Assembly (NCBI GenBank): GCA_964020155.1 | Contig: OZ026554.1 | Coordinates: 2,130,049-2,194,048, forward strand | DNA length: 64,000 nucleotides | Reading direction: 5' to 3' | Origin: Chondrilla cf. caribensis | Taxonomy: Eukaryota; Porifera; Demospongiae; Chondrillida; Chondrillidae | Shown: positions 11,761-25,090 of the stretch, one piece after another | Numbering within the stretch: the first letter of the stretch is position 1 | How the letters are laid out: each line of letters begins with the position of its first letter | Made by a program: the position numbers and the translations under genes | The notes under the pieces: generated by a model | Told to the model about the DNA's origin: nothing | What the model saw: only the letters and a program-made list of their open reading frames with translations | The model's database searches: none

Positions 11761-12917
11761 GCAATAGAGCACATCCTCACAACACATGCTACAAGAGGTC
11801 AAACATGTGGGCTCTGAATTATCAGGTTGAGGCAGCTGGCTACTCTTATAATGTGAATGTGTGCGTCATGTGTTTACACAATGCTATGTGGACTTACTGG
11901 ATTCAAGGATCACCTATGCTATACTTGCATGATTCAACACAAGGTTACAATCATAACAATATTATAGAATGCAACACAAAGAAGTATTATAATGTTATGG
12001 TAAATATATACATGTTACAACAAGGTGTCTCACTAATAATGTTGACATGCAATTGTAGAAGCATGCAAGGTGTAAAATGATACAAAACAGGATGTTTACT
12101 GCTTCAGGTAGAAAAGCACATGCATAGACATTTATAGGTCATCAATTAGTAATCTACCTACCCTCTTCCTCCACTCACTGTTTGAAACAAATGAGCAATT
12201 GATGGAAAACCAAAATGGGAGATATCAGATTGATGCCATCGTCTTGTATTCTTCCCAAAATGCACACACAACACTCAACTATAAATGCAAGTTCCACGTG
12301 CATATAATACATGTGTGTGTGGAAATGTTTTTGTACATGCTATGTGTGTGTTTAATGTATGTGTTTGTACGTGTGTGTGTGTGTGTATGTGGGTGGATGT
12401 CTCATTCCCTGTGTGTTAATGTGCATGTGTGTGTATCATGTGTTTACACAATGCTATGTGGTCTCACTCGATTCAAGGCTCACCTACATAACAATGTCAA
12501 CATACAAACATACAACAGAGGAAGGATTGAAGTATTATAGTGCACAGTTCAGATAATTATGTACAACAACCTTGAAAGGGATAAAGATTAGAGCAAAACT
12601 GAGAACAAATAAAGGATGATAAATCATGGCCTATTCATGTGGTGATGGGGCCTTCATTTGAGGAACATTGACAGGAAAGTGTACACTCTGAGAATATTTC
12701 CCTCACACAGTATCCAACCAAACACAGACAGAAGGAAAACTTAGTAGTGCAAATGTACAGATATTGTACACATATCCTGGAGAGCAAAATGAATTAACTT
12801 AATATACATGTATTGGCTATAGTATTATTTGAAATATTATGACATATTGAATATGACAGAATATGGGGTCAGATAAGTTAATACCCATTAATAAACAGTC
12901 CATCCTGTGAGGAATGC
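11761..12917. other. Upstream flank of collagen gene 1
   Basis: No gene seen. It contains a TG-rich stretch (12310-12440), which makes spurious frames, then a block from about 12630 (CATGTGGTGATGG, GAGGAACATTGACAGGAAAG, CACACAGTATCCAACC) that is conserved before all six collagen genes and is probably the extended promoter. Confidence 0.55.
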
Positions 12918-12926
12918 TATAAAATA
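12918..12926 (+). promoter_or_regulatory. TATA-like box, collagen gene 1
   Basis: TATAAAATA lies 168 bp before the start codon, inside a block conserved before the paralogues (GCCAGGAATG before the box, CCAGGAATCTGACTT after it). Transcription would start near 12950, giving a leader of about 140 nt. Confidence 0.6.
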
Positions 12927-13085
12927 GTACCAGGAATCTGACTTGCACCTCAGACGTGTACATTGTCAATGAATATAATTATTGACAGTGGGTGTGCCTT
13001 CAAGTGACTATTAAATTAGTCTGTTCTGCTGTGGTTACCACAAACTAGTACTGACAAACTGAGTGCACTGGCAGGAGCTACAGTT

Positions 13086-14605
<1,520 letters not shown>

Positions 14606-16019
14606 TGACCGTAATCACAAGGAAAGTAAGGATTATTGACAAATCTACAAACAATGCGTCAGAAATAAAAATAAATAAATAAATGAAACCAAACAATTAA
14701 TTTTCTTCTATTAGTGCTAAATCCTTGTAATCAGTTCAAGAATTAATAAAAGCAGGTATAACATAATTATATCATTATAATTATTATGATTATTCTTGAT
14801 AACATACGTACACGAGTAACACTGCATACTATCTAAGTTGAACTAAATCAAATAGATTTGAATTGTCACAGTAATTGAATATGGAATCAATATCTTTCAA
14901 CAATACTTAATTGGAGAGTCAAAGATAATACATTGCATCATGATCAAGTAATCAGGTAGACATACAAGTAGTAGAAAATAATTGATCTCTTGGGATCATA
15001 ACCATGCCAACTCATTGTACACAACACTTTAACCTATAGCTATAGAGTCAATGACATGTAGGTTTATTGCAAATACTGCTGAATTTGAACTGCCTAACTT
15101 CATAATATTATAAATAATTTGTGGAGAATCTGTATAAATCTTCATGCACGTGAGGTCATTCAAAAATCAAATTAAACATGAATCTAGATCTTAAATTCAA
15201 TCAAATAAACCCTTTTCACTTATTAAATTTTTATAAAATGTGATATAATATATACTGCATGCCTTTGTATATAGAATTCTTGTTTTGGCATGATATATAA
15301 AGAGTGATAATAAAATAATATATAATAATAACACATATGATATAACATATTTTCATACAAATATTAATAGATAATATATACGTAAATCATACGATAAAGA
15401 GAGCAGCTGTTGGATATCAGTGGCTAATGGTGGTTATATTAATGGATAGTCAATAATTATTTAATCTTACAACCACACTGAGATGCTCTAGGTTTAAGGT
15501 ATCAAAGACCAATATCGAGAATACCGGAGAAATGTGATAAATGTTTAGCCTTCTTCAGTTTAGAGCATGCTCTTGACGGTAAGAAAGGTGGGTTAGGGTG
15601 ACTAAGGGTCACAATATGAGATTAGAGATGCACTTGGTGATATAGCAGCAATTTTAATAGCATATCTGTGAGTGGGAGGGATTTGGCAGACACAGACCAA
15701 GGCATTAATGGATATTTGTGTCATTGACACTGATGTTAGATCACATGTCTCAAGAAGTGTTCAATCTGTACTCAAACCGGCAGAGAAGAAGAAGTATATA
15801 TCATGAAGCAGCAATCTTCTATGCGATTTGCGGTCTCAGTTGATGGGGAGAGAGGCTTCTTCTGTAATGAACCGACTAGGAGAGAAACTGTTATAGATTA
15901 AATTGTTATAGATTAAACTTTCAGTAAAGGTGATGGGATCGGTGAAAAGGATTAATCACACAAATAGTAGAAACATATATAGTTTACTTTTATCAATAAA
16001 CATAATCCACCTCATTCAT
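14606..16019. other. 3' flank of collagen gene 1
   Basis: No further coding sequence seen. AATAAA-type signals cluster at 14664-14690. The flank resembles those of the other five genes (CAACAAATTTACAAACAT-like stretch, later CTATAGAGTCAATGACATGTAGG), showing that the duplications include the downstream region. Confidence 0.55.
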
Positions 16020-16153
16020 GAAATGTTGTACAGGGAGTGTAAGGTCAAAATGGGAACAAAATGGGAAATGAGGTACAGAAGGAGAATTAGGATTTGGAGG
16101 GCAATCAGGACTGCTAGGATCAACATTCAGGATTGTAAGAAATTTTATTAAAG
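16020..16153 (+). pseudogene. Relic of collagen coding sequence
   Basis: AAATGGGAACAAAATGGG through AGGATTTGGAGGGC to ACTGCTAGGATCAAC matches the better preserved relics at 25091-25205 and 33850-33995, where an in-frame Gly-X-Y tail is still readable. Here point changes and indels have destroyed the triplet pattern. The preceding 90 bp also match the segment before 25091. Confidence 0.5.
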
Positions 16154-16636
16154 GTCCATCCATAATAATATTATAGTGATAATGAGCAGACTTAATGTAA
16201 AAAAAACTTCATTGGATGCATACTGTTGTAGATATACGAACTAAAATAACATTGTAATAATAATAAATACAATTTATTAGTAGAGGATCTGTTTTGATAA
16301 AAAAATTAATTGCACAACATAATGAACCATAATATGGGTACGGTATAACTGTAATGTAGCAATAACAACAAGAGAACATTGATGGAACATGGTATTTTTC
16401 CCCATGACAAGGAAAGAAGTGTTGTGTATCTAATTTGATGTTATAACTTTACTCATAATAGTATATAATATTCAATATAATATTATATGAATATCAGCAA
16501 TGAACAGTGAATATATGAATACGTACTAAAAGCTAAGGTTGCAATTGATTACATGTATATGTACTGCCTCAATACATGCATTCAATATGTGCAAGGTTTA
16601 ACTGTTACTTCAATATATATATCTTCCATGAAACTA

Positions 16637-16801
16637 TTACAATTCAGATTTTGTTAATTCATAGGGATACACCCCTGAATAATCAACAGTGGGTGTAATT
16701 ACAGTTAAGGTGTGGAGATCTAGGTGGGCAATACTCCTGTTGGAATCTTCAGACACCAAAAAGCTGCTTATCCTCCACACTAAAGTGTACATAGCGGACA
16801 T
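16637..16801 (-). pseudogene. Ig-like exon B fragment
   Basis: On the - strand it reads MSAMYTLVWRISS..., then LHTLTVITPTVDYSGVYPYEL and a stop after KSEL. This is the C-terminal two thirds of the Ig-like domain found at 25658, 36490, 56340 and 62097: core Trp, the L-T-V-I strand and the D-x-S-G-x-Y turn. The N-terminal third with the first Cys is missing, so it is a truncated copy. Confidence 0.6.
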
Positions 16802-17035
16802 TATGCGCATATCAGGATTGCACAGTTTTTTTTTGATTTCATAGTTATATTGCTTTTATCTATAGTTATATTGTTTCACACTTGTACTGCATTTGTATTG
16901 CTATATACATCCTGCTGATATCAGGGTGGCTATGCTATGTTATCATTGCAGTGTTGTATCTGCATGCATGACGGTATGTTGCCTACAGTTTGCCTAATGT
17001 TTCAGAAGAGGGTGATCCTCATATACAGATATATA

Positions 17036-17210
17036 CAGTGGAACCTCTCTATAAAGGACACGTTGGGACCATAATTTTAGTCCTTATTACAGAGGTTTCC
17101 TCAATTTAGAGGTTATTTTATACACTTCAGTACTACACTGGGACACAGAATGGTGTCCTTATTATAGAGGTTTCCACATTTCAGAGGTTTGTAATAGAGA
17201 GGTTCCACTG
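17036..17210. mobile_element. 175-bp TA-flanked MITE (mariner/Tc1-type ends)
   Basis: Terminal inverted repeats CAGTGGAACCTCTCTATAA and its complement at the right end, with TA on both sides (17034-17035 and 17211-17212). Inside, a CCTTATTACAGAGGTTTCC-type motif occurs twice. TA duplication and CAGTG termini fit non-autonomous Tc1/mariner derivatives. Confidence 0.8.
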
Positions 17211-17368
17211 TATATCCTTATATCATGTGTATATAAGGATCAACTAACATGGAACACATCATCTCTATACAGGGACATTATGCATATCAGTATTGCAGAG
17301 TTAGTTACTGCGTTCATCTATAATCTTATTGTTATCAAGATTGTATGTGTGCGTGTGTAAATATTTAG

Positions 17369-17586
17369 TGGTTAAGACATGGGCACAAGGGCATTATGAC
17401 ATATAAATACCGAGTCCCGAGGGCGCGAAGCGCCCGAGGGCGAGTGTATTTTATATGTCATAATGCCCGAGTGTCCATGTCTTAACCATTATAGCATCCG
17501 TTGCTAACGCTTTATACTGTTGCTAGCGCTTTATACAATATAAAATTGCTGTATAATAGTACTGTTTCTATGGTAACGGATGCTAT
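17369..17586. mobile_element. Two adjacent foldback elements with a GC-rich core
   Basis: The first (17369-17488) pairs TGGTTAAGACATGGGCAC with GTGTCCATGTCTTAACCA and continues through ATTATGACATATAAATAC; its loop is the GC-rich GAGGGCGCGAAGCGCCCGAG. The second (17491-17586) has ends ATAGCATCCGTT and AACGGATGCTAT. The equivalent place in the next unit (about 27265) lacks both, so they are insertions, probably one composite or nested element. Confidence 0.7.
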
Positions 17587-19440
17587 ATATATATATATAA
17601 TATTATTTATACAGTGGTGATTGGAATCAATGGTACCAAAACTCATTGGGAACTACCAAGTGCTCTTGTGTGCTCCTATGTATACTCCAACATTTTGTTC
17701 TTGAGGCATTATTTTTAGTCTAGCAGTGAGGTGATTCGTATCATACCTGTATGGCCATACCTGCTATGGTGCTACATTGAATGTGTATGTGTGTGTATTT
17801 TCAACATTCATGTGTGTGTATGTGTATATATAATAGCATATAGTACATAGGACAAAAGGGCTTCACTGCAAGGTTTCACTCAATTGATTTAACATGCAGT
17901 CATGTAAGGATTCTGTCTGAATGTGTGCAGATGTCTTACTAATAGTGTTAACATGCAATCGTACAAGCACACAAAGTGTAATTGGACATGAGAACAGGAT
18001 GTTTACTGCTTCAATTAGAAACCTACCGTACATGCATGGACATTTATAAGTCTTCAATTAGTAATCTACCTACCCTCTTCCTACACTCACTGTTAGGCAT
18101 AATTGAGCAATTGATAGGGGATGCGTGCGTGTGTGTGTGTGCATGTATGAATGTGTATGTATTACATGCATGTAATATGCATTTGCACACTGGTGTGTGT
18201 AGGTGAATATGATTACATATAAAAGATAGTGCAAAATGGCTTCTCTTAAGGTTTCATTAAATCGAGTTATCATGCAGTCATATAAGGATCTAATATTTAA
18301 TAAGTGTGTACATTGTCAGGTAAGAGTGTGTGCATATATGCTATGCCCAAGCCTAACTTGCCTGATTCAGCACAAGATTACAATCACAACATTATTAGCA
18401 TGTAGCTACAAAATGTCAAATCAAGGCAAGTATAAAGGAAAGTTTCAAGTGTATACAATACCATGTACATCTGCATTTGTTTTGTTTGTGTATATGTGCG
18501 TGTGCATGCATGTGTTAGCACAATGCTATCTGAAATTGCATGTTTCAAGGCTGACGTACATAACATGCAAACATAAAACACAGGCAGATTTAAGTATAGT
18601 ACACAGATTGGATTATTATGTACAGCAACCTTGAAAGGGATGGAGAGTGCATACCAAAACTCAGAGGTACATTGATAGTAGGGTCCACATTCAGAATCAT
18701 TGCTTCACACAGTATCCAACCAAACACACACAGAGGAAAACTGACAATAACCAACACATTAGAAGCCTTATGAAATATCGTGTGTGACCTTTCAAAGTCA
18801 CCTACTCTGGCTGTAAACAACCTCTACTATCAGTGATCCTGCTAGCTATAGACTGTGCAAGCATCAACTGCCAGAGAAAAGAAGGGAAGGATATCCAGAA
18901 AGTTGGCTATCTAGATTATACCTACATACTCTATTCTTGCTTTTGTATGATGTCATCACAACGGTATATAGAAATTATGACTAGTGTATGGATACAATGC
19001 ATACACATATATACATGCAAATGTGTTCATGCATACACTAGTGTGCAAGTATTTTGTGTGAGTTCATGTGTATGTGTGCATTTGCAAGTGAGTGTGTGCA
19101 TGTATAAGAACAGATGTTACTTGCTAGATTCACAGCTCATGATCACGTACATAGCAATATTTACATAGAAACATGGCAGAATTGAAGTATATAGTGTAGC
19201 TAGGATAATTTGAGAGTACATACCAAAACTCTGCTCAACTAGAGGATGACAAACATTTACTTCATTCATGTGGTGATGGAATTGTTCTCTTGAGGAACAT
19301 TGACAGGAAAGTGTAGAGAATAATTCCCTCACACAGTATCCAACCAAACACAGACAGGAGGAAGGCTTGTTAGTGAAAAGCACAGAATGTGGGATCAGTT
19401 CTGTTAATACCCATAAAACAGTCTATTCTGCCAGGAATGT
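17587..19440. other. Upstream flank of collagen gene 2, with a second promoter-like block
   Basis: No gene seen. It repeats the upstream segments of the other genes. At about 18650-18790 there is a diverged copy of the promoter block (CACACAGTATCCAACC, ACACACAGAGGAAAACTG), about 700 bp before the real one at 19240-19440, but no exon 1 follows it. TG/CATG-rich runs cause the open frames here. Confidence 0.6.
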
Positions 19441-19446
19441 TATAAA
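19441..19446 (+). promoter_or_regulatory. TATA-like box, collagen gene 2
   Basis: TATAAA in the conserved GGAATGT...CACCAGGAATCTGACTT context. The distance to the start codon is 453 bp, against about 170 bp in paralogues, because an inverted-repeat element sits between them. Confidence 0.55.
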
Positions 19447-19492
19447 CTAGTATTGTATACACCAGGAATCTGACTTGTGCTGCAGATGTGTA

Positions 19493-19786
19493 CATTGTCA
19501 ATGAATATCGCAAATTCAATGTAATTCACTAGCCAAATAATTTTTACACCAAACGTTTCGATCATTTCACCACCCGCCTTATTATTATTCACACGTCATC
19601 TTATCATCACCTGTCACCACACGCATAAAAGACGCACTCACACCCTGTATTCCATACCACTGAAGAAGACAGCAGTCAGCTGTCGAAACGTTTGGTGTAA
19701 AAATTATTTGGCTAGTGAATTACATTGAATTTGCGATATATGACTACACCTAGCCGTTCAACCATTTTTGCATTGTCAATGAATAT
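19493..19786. mobile_element. 262-bp inverted-repeat element with 16-bp target duplication
   Basis: Perfect 57-bp inverted repeats (19505-19561 and 19683-19739) start ATATCGCAAATTC and end at GTTTCGA. The insertion (19509-19770) is flanked by the direct repeat CATTGTCAATGAATAT (19493-19508 and 19771-19786), present once in the paralogues, so the empty site is known. A 31-nt tail follows the right repeat. CTGAAGA, a small hairpin (GACAGC-AGTCA-GCTGTC) and GAAAC lie at the inner edge of the right repeat. The long target duplication plus tail is unlike a simple cut-and-paste MITE. Confidence 0.85.
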
Positions 19787-19893
19787 CATTAAAAGTGGGT
19801 GTGTCCTTCAAGTGACTATTAAATTAGTCTGTTCTGCGGTGGTTACCATAAACTGACACCAAGAAACTGAGTGTGTTGGCTAGAGCTACTGTT

Positions 19894-22519
19894 ATGGCAC
19901 CAAATGTCAAGGTCTTTCTACAAGTGGCTCTTTTGTGCCATGTGGTGACTACCAGTATCGGGGGTAGCATTGACTTCCAAAAGGCACTTGACACACTTCA
20001 GAAGGAAGTGGAGAATCTCAAACAGCAATCTCAAGAAGAAATAAATTCTTTGGTGACTGAGTTGAATGAGCTGAGGCAGCAGTCGAAACAGGAAATCAAG
20101 TTACTTCACCAGAGATTAGAGCAAATTGAAGCCAAAGGTTAGTTGCACTGAGGTTCATTGCAAACTATTTGTACAGTGCCATATCCTGTCTGTGACCAGA
20201 AATAGTTACAGTGTAACTCCAGCTGGTGCCTTACCCACAATACCATTTGATTATAGTATACGTACCTCTGTATAAGTAATAAATGTCTGAGAAAAATTAT
20301 GTGTGTGCAAGCTGAAGGGCCCTTAGCCATTGTTGACAAAGTAGTGATTTTGAATTGAACAGTTATGCAGTTTTGCGCCCTTGTTAGTTCTTGTTAATCG
20401 GGTCCAATGACCAAAAATGGAAGTAAGACTGTTACTTATCAGAAATAAAATATTGTGCAGAGTGGTCTTGTGTAGCCAGCCACTTTTCCTGATTGCTTCC
20501 TCATTGGTATCCAGTGTCAATGTAGTCTGTCTAGCTAGACCGTCCCTGCACACTGAGATGTCTTCTGCACTTTCTGCTCATGAGTCGTGTGCAGGGACGG
20601 GCTAACTAGCTAGACTACTGATTAATCACCAGTCGTAAAGAAGTGGGCGTAATTGGAAAGCAATCACACTTATTAGACTGAGTATATGGTCATCCAATAG
20701 ACGGGATGTGGAGCCTTTAGAGTCCTTTTCACATTTCAGGTAAGTACGAAATTGAAGCCATGGAATGAAGGTTAGGGGTAATAAGGTGGGGTTAACTTCT
20801 GCTTCGCTAACTTCCTGTAATTAATCAATTTGCTTGGACTATTAATGATGATTAGATTCAAAATGAAAATCACTTGATTAATTGATTAATTGTTCCAGCA
20901 CTACTTTAAACCTAAAGATTACCACTGTTACAGTTGTGGTGTGTGTGTGTGCATACACATGCGTGTGCACTGGGTATAATGTGTATAATGTGTGTATGTA
21001 TGTGTGTGTACAGTGTTCACACACATGCGTACACACCAGTGTTAAGTTATGTGTGTATGCAGATAGTTGATATATGTACATGTTACATTTAAGTATATTA
21101 TTAAGATGTATATCAAGTTAGCTTAAGTGTGTGTATACAAAAGTTATACTATAATTGTTCCTGTGGTGTATATGAATGGGAGTACATTGTGAGAGAGGGG
21201 TACAAGTTGCATATTATATGTATTTATGTATTATTGTATACAATTTGTCATCTTTTGCCAATTCATTTTCACTTCATACAATAATAGCACAATTAGCAAT
21301 GTGTACATGCTTAAATGTAATTAAAAAATTGTTATCATAATAAAAATTGTTATACTCTTTGAACCTCCTGAAACTTTAATAGAATAAAAGTCCCACCTTA
21401 ATTATGTATTGGATAGGTCACAGACACTAAGTGATACTTAAGTGATTGTCTAGACTGTGTCTTTAGTGATGTTATTTGTTTACATTCATTTCTTTATCAA
21501 TATCCTGTCAGTTAACGTGTGTGTCTTATGTATGTTCTATTTAATCAAGTGTATTTTAGTTGTCAGTCATGCATGACCAGCAAGCAAGCAGTAATAATCT
21601 AGTGACCAACGGTGTTTACACAATAGTTCTGCCAAAGCGCCCCTCTTCTCGACAAATATCTTATGGCTAACAGTTCCCCACGTTGAAATAAGAATACCTG
21701 ATACTGATACCTAATACCTGTAACTAGTGAATTTGCATTATCAGAAATTATTTAGACAGCTCTAGCTTAACCTAAATAATTTCCTTAACATAAATAAATA
21801 TTCACATTACACAACCTTGAAAAATAATCTACTTGTCCTTAACAGAATTGGACAAACCTCTACAAAGAATGAGACGTGGAGAAGGCACTGTTTCCCCAAC
21901 ACCTGAATCTTGCGTTTGTCCACCTGGACCACCTGGTCCACCTGGTCAAGCTGGACCAAATGGTGATAAGGGACAGCGTGGAAGTCGAGGCAAAATGGGA
22001 GCAATGGGGTTGAATGGAACAAAGGGTGAGAAGGGTGAACAGGGAGATACAGGACTTCAAGGAATGGTTGGACAGAAAGGTGAACCAGGACAAAAGGGAT
22101 TGCAAGGACTGCCAGGACAACCTGGACTCAATGGAACTACGGGAGAAAAGGGTGAACAAGGAGTTCAAGGAGTTAATGGAACAAAAGGTGAATGTGGAGA
22201 AATGGGACATCCCGGAAAGAATGGACAGAAAGGTGAACCAGGACTAAAAGGACCACAAGGACCACCAGGACCACAAGGAGACATAGGACCCGAAGGGCCA
22301 CCAGGACCACAAGGAGACATAGGACCCCAAGGACCACCAGGACAACAAGGAAACATAGGATCCCAAGGACCACCTGGACCACAAGGGAATCAAGGAGTTA
22401 ATGGAACAAAAGGTGAACGTGGAGAAACAGGACAATCAGGAAATACTGGACAGAAAGGTGACCCAGGACCACAAGGACCACCAGGACCAAAAGGAGACAT
22501 AGGACCTCCAGGACCCTAA
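19894..22519 (+). CDS. Collagen gene 2: signal peptide, coiled coil, Gly-X-Y domain (2 exons, 305 aa)
   Basis: Exons 19894-20137 and 21846-22519, donor AAAG|GTTAGT, acceptor CCTTAACAG|AATTGG, phase-1 intron of 1708 bp. Residues 1 to about 24 form the signal peptide, about 26-82 the coiled coil (ending [11 protein letters not shown]), then Cys104 and Cys106 and about 65 Gly-X-Y triplets from residue 109 to the end, without interruption. Four Asn-Gly-Thr sequons. The protein stops inside a triplet (GDIGPPGP): gene 3 reads CAA-GGA-TAA where gene 2 reads CCC-TAA-GGA-TAA, so a point change probably shortened it by two residues. ATG at 19894 is chosen over an upstream GTG. Expected to be secreted and to trimerise through the coiled coil. 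Confidence 0.88.
20529..20615. repeat. Short foldback in intron 1 of gene 2
   Basis: GTCTAGCTAGACCGTCCCTG on the left pairs with CAGGGACGGGCTAACTAGCTAGAC on the right with one small bulge. Gene 3 carries it at 30624-30708. Genes 5 and 6 carry a 560-585-bp version with the same ends, so this is probably an internally deleted form. Confidence 0.65.
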
Positions 22520-23462
22520 GGATAAAGGGGACAAAGGACAATGAATATATCGGAATAGACAGTAGTAACTACCTAATAGATAGGAATGTAATGATTATCA
22601 ACAAATTTACAAACATCAGATCTAAAGTTAATGAAAAGAAAGAAATAACTTTAATTTACAATTATTTTCCCACTATTAGTAATGTAATTGTAATCTGTTT
22701 AGGAATTTGTGATTGCAGGTCTCTAGCTGATATTTTTGTGATCATTGCGAAAAACTATTAAGTAGTAAATGAGTTACACTGAATAGTATCTAAGTAGAAC
22801 TAAATCAATTAAACTCTTACAGTAATTGAATTCGGATCCAATATCTTCAAACCATAATTAAATGCAGTGTCAAAGATAATATGTTTCATCAAAAGTCAAA
22901 AGTAATTACTGACACATAACCTATAAACAGGTACTAGACATATTATGAGTAGTGGAATCTACTCAAGCTTTTGGAATAACTGAACTCTTATGATCGTAAG
23001 CATGGCAGCTCAATGTACACAACACTTTGACTTATAGCTATAGAGTCAATGATATGTAGGTTTATTGCAAATACTGCTGAATTTGAACTGACTAACTTCT
23101 GAATCATAATATTATATTCAATTAGTTCGAGAATCTCTATAAATCACCATGCAATTGAGATCAATCAATAACCAAATTGAACACTAATCTCTTAAGTTCA
23201 ATCAATTATCATTTTACTTAATATAGAATTTTTATATAATCTGATACCACATGCCTTTGTAGAAATTTATTATCTATATGTGCTATACTATTCTCAGTTC
23301 AACTTCCGGTATGTTACACCCGTATATAATTCTTTAGCTCAATCATTTAAACCCTATTTCTTTTTGAATTCTTATAGAATTTGATACCACATACCTATGT
23401 AGACTTTTATGTACTATAATATTCTCAATTCAACTACCAGTATGTTACACCCACTTATAATT
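22520..23462. other. 3' flank of collagen gene 2
   Basis: No gene seen. It aligns closely with the 3' flank of gene 3 (33005-33620): GGACAAAGGACAATGAATAT, GAATTCGGATCCAATATCTT and GTTACACCCACTTATAATT occur in both. Confidence 0.55.
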
Positions 23463-23464
23463 CT

Positions 23465-23530
<66 letters not shown>

Positions 23531-24169
23531 CATATATTAGATAGATAAATAGATATAACAGAAAAAAAGGGAAAAAAAGAAAAGAAAAAATAAGGCAAAT
23601 CACAAGCATGTTCCTAAAATAGCGTTGCAGTTGAATCTTTGGAGGGTGATACTGATTTTCTGGCACAATTTGAAGTAAGCCAGTGGATCATGATTTAGAA
23701 GGTGAGATCGAGATGCTAATTCTTTCAGGAAGGAGTATCTCTGCTTATGGGCTGCTGAAGTAGGAGGAGGTAAATCTGTGCTGAACTTGTGCCAAATAAT
23801 ATTATATATATATATATATAATTGTGAGAAGCATAAATACCGGTACAAAAGCATACATCTAGACATTACAGCACGACAAAACAGCCTCAGTATTGGTTTA
23901 ACACGTACCCACAAGTCGTAGAGCCAAACAGACCTATATGAGTTCATTCTGACTGACCCTCTCCCTGATATCTCCAATAAATAAAATACAAACCTTTCTG
24001 CGTACGGTTTCCACATTGTAACAACTTTTTGAAGACATCTGACCAACAGTCCTGCATTGTAGTGTTGCCATCTCAGGTTAATATGTTTTGTGTTTAGAAG
24101 AAGTAAAAGTCGGATCCATTTTAATGGAATCCTAGGCGATCCCAACACAATCAGTAAGACACACAAATT
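23463..24169. mobile_element. About 700-bp insertion starting in (AT)n, absent from the paralogous site
   Basis: Around 33610 the paralogous flank reads ...CACTTATAATTGTACACTG without a break. Here the same words are split: CACTTATAATT ends near 23462 and GTACACTG resumes near 24170. AATT may be a 4-bp target duplication. The insertion opens with (AT)n (23466-23526) and holds a second short AT run near 23806. It contains most of a 191-codon - strand frame. Confidence 0.65.
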
Positions 24170-24175
24170 GTACAC
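23600..24175 (-). CDS. Unrecognised 191-codon open frame within the insertion
   Basis: I do not recognise it. The frame is long for this AT-rich region and lies almost wholly inside the insertion. The N-terminal third is hydrophobic and Leu-rich, the middle is basic and Tyr/Arg-rich, one segment is IYIYN because of an AT run, and the C-terminal part is polar (PPPTSAAHKQRYSFLKEL). No catalytic motif of a transposase or reverse transcriptase is visible. It could be a degraded element protein or chance. Confidence 0.25.
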   Translation of the reverse strand: MYNLCVLLIVLGSPRIPLKWIRLLLLLNTKHINLRWQHYNAGLLVRCLQKVVTMWKPYAERFVFYLLEISGRGSVRMNSYRSVWLYDLWVRVKPILRLFCRAVMSRCMLLYRYLCFSQLYIYIYNIIWHKFSTDLPPPTSAAHKQRYSFLKELASRSHLLNHDPLAYFKLCQKISITLQRFNCNAILGTCL

Positions 24176-25090
24176 TGGAGGATAAAAAAGACTTAATGGA
24201 GGCCAATTTGGTGTAACTCTTGGTCGACAAAACTGCCTGGATAGTCTTGCTGAGATTGGATGAAGTTTGTACTAAAATACATACTCAAAATCTCCTTTAG
24301 GAATGGAATCTTCATCTGCAATGTAGAAACACTCGAAAATGAGTGATTTTCTATGTCCAGTGGGAAGGCAAAGGAACTTATCGTTTCCCGATAGGACAAT
24401 GGTCAATGTGCATTTCTGATACACCGTCAATTAATCTAATTGCTGTAAACCCAAAAGAGCAAAGCGAAGAGTTCAGGACATCAAAGATACTGCTGTTAGA
24501 GTATCTATGAGGACACCAAGATGTATATCTCCTAGCACTAACTAATAATACAAACGAACCAGCTCCATGAATATCGTTGGCCAGATTTTGTATCAGAAAA
24601 GGTGTGAACTAATCTTATTTGCCCCTAGACTGTCCCTTCCCTTTACGCCTCTGGGTGCATGTGTGCAGGACAGTCTAGCATGCCAGACTACTCTTCCTCA
24701 TATATATGCATTACAGTGCTCTATTCCACATGTATTAATCTCTACAGACCATCTCTCACACCATATTTGTGAACACTGTAATCTCCTCTTTATATCCTCC
24801 ACATTCTCTGTCAACAAAGCCGCATGAAAACCGCAAAAGCAGGCTAGACACCAACACTCCACCACACAAATCCCTTGTATGTTGTGAGTCGAGTGTGCAT
24901 GTATGTGTGTGTGTTAACTTTGTGTTATGCATGTTTGGCCATAGCAAGTATATGTTCTAAATAGGAAAATTTTCAGTAAAAGTTGATGAGATCAGTGAAA
25001 AGGATCAATTGTACAAATGCCCAAAATTTTACATATTATATGTGTAGAAACATAATTTACTTTTATCGATAAACATAACCCACCTCATTT
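24170..25090. other. Intergenic stretch between gene 2 flank and collagen relic
   Basis: The first 230 bp match 33620-33850 (CTTAATGGAGGCCAA, ACAAAACTGCCTGGATAGTC, AATGAGTGATTTTCTATGTCC). About 24628-24700 resembles the GTCTAGCTAGAC foldback family in a degenerate form. No gene seen. Confidence 0.45.

Noticed and set aside
12199..12556. Overlapping frames with Val/Cys runs upstream of gene 1
   Set aside because: They span a TG-rich stretch of a non-coding flank that is frame-broken in the paralogous segments.
17036..17210. Non-coding RNA gene suggested by strong hairpin potential
   Set aside because: The TA-flanked inverted ends explain the symmetry as a MITE.
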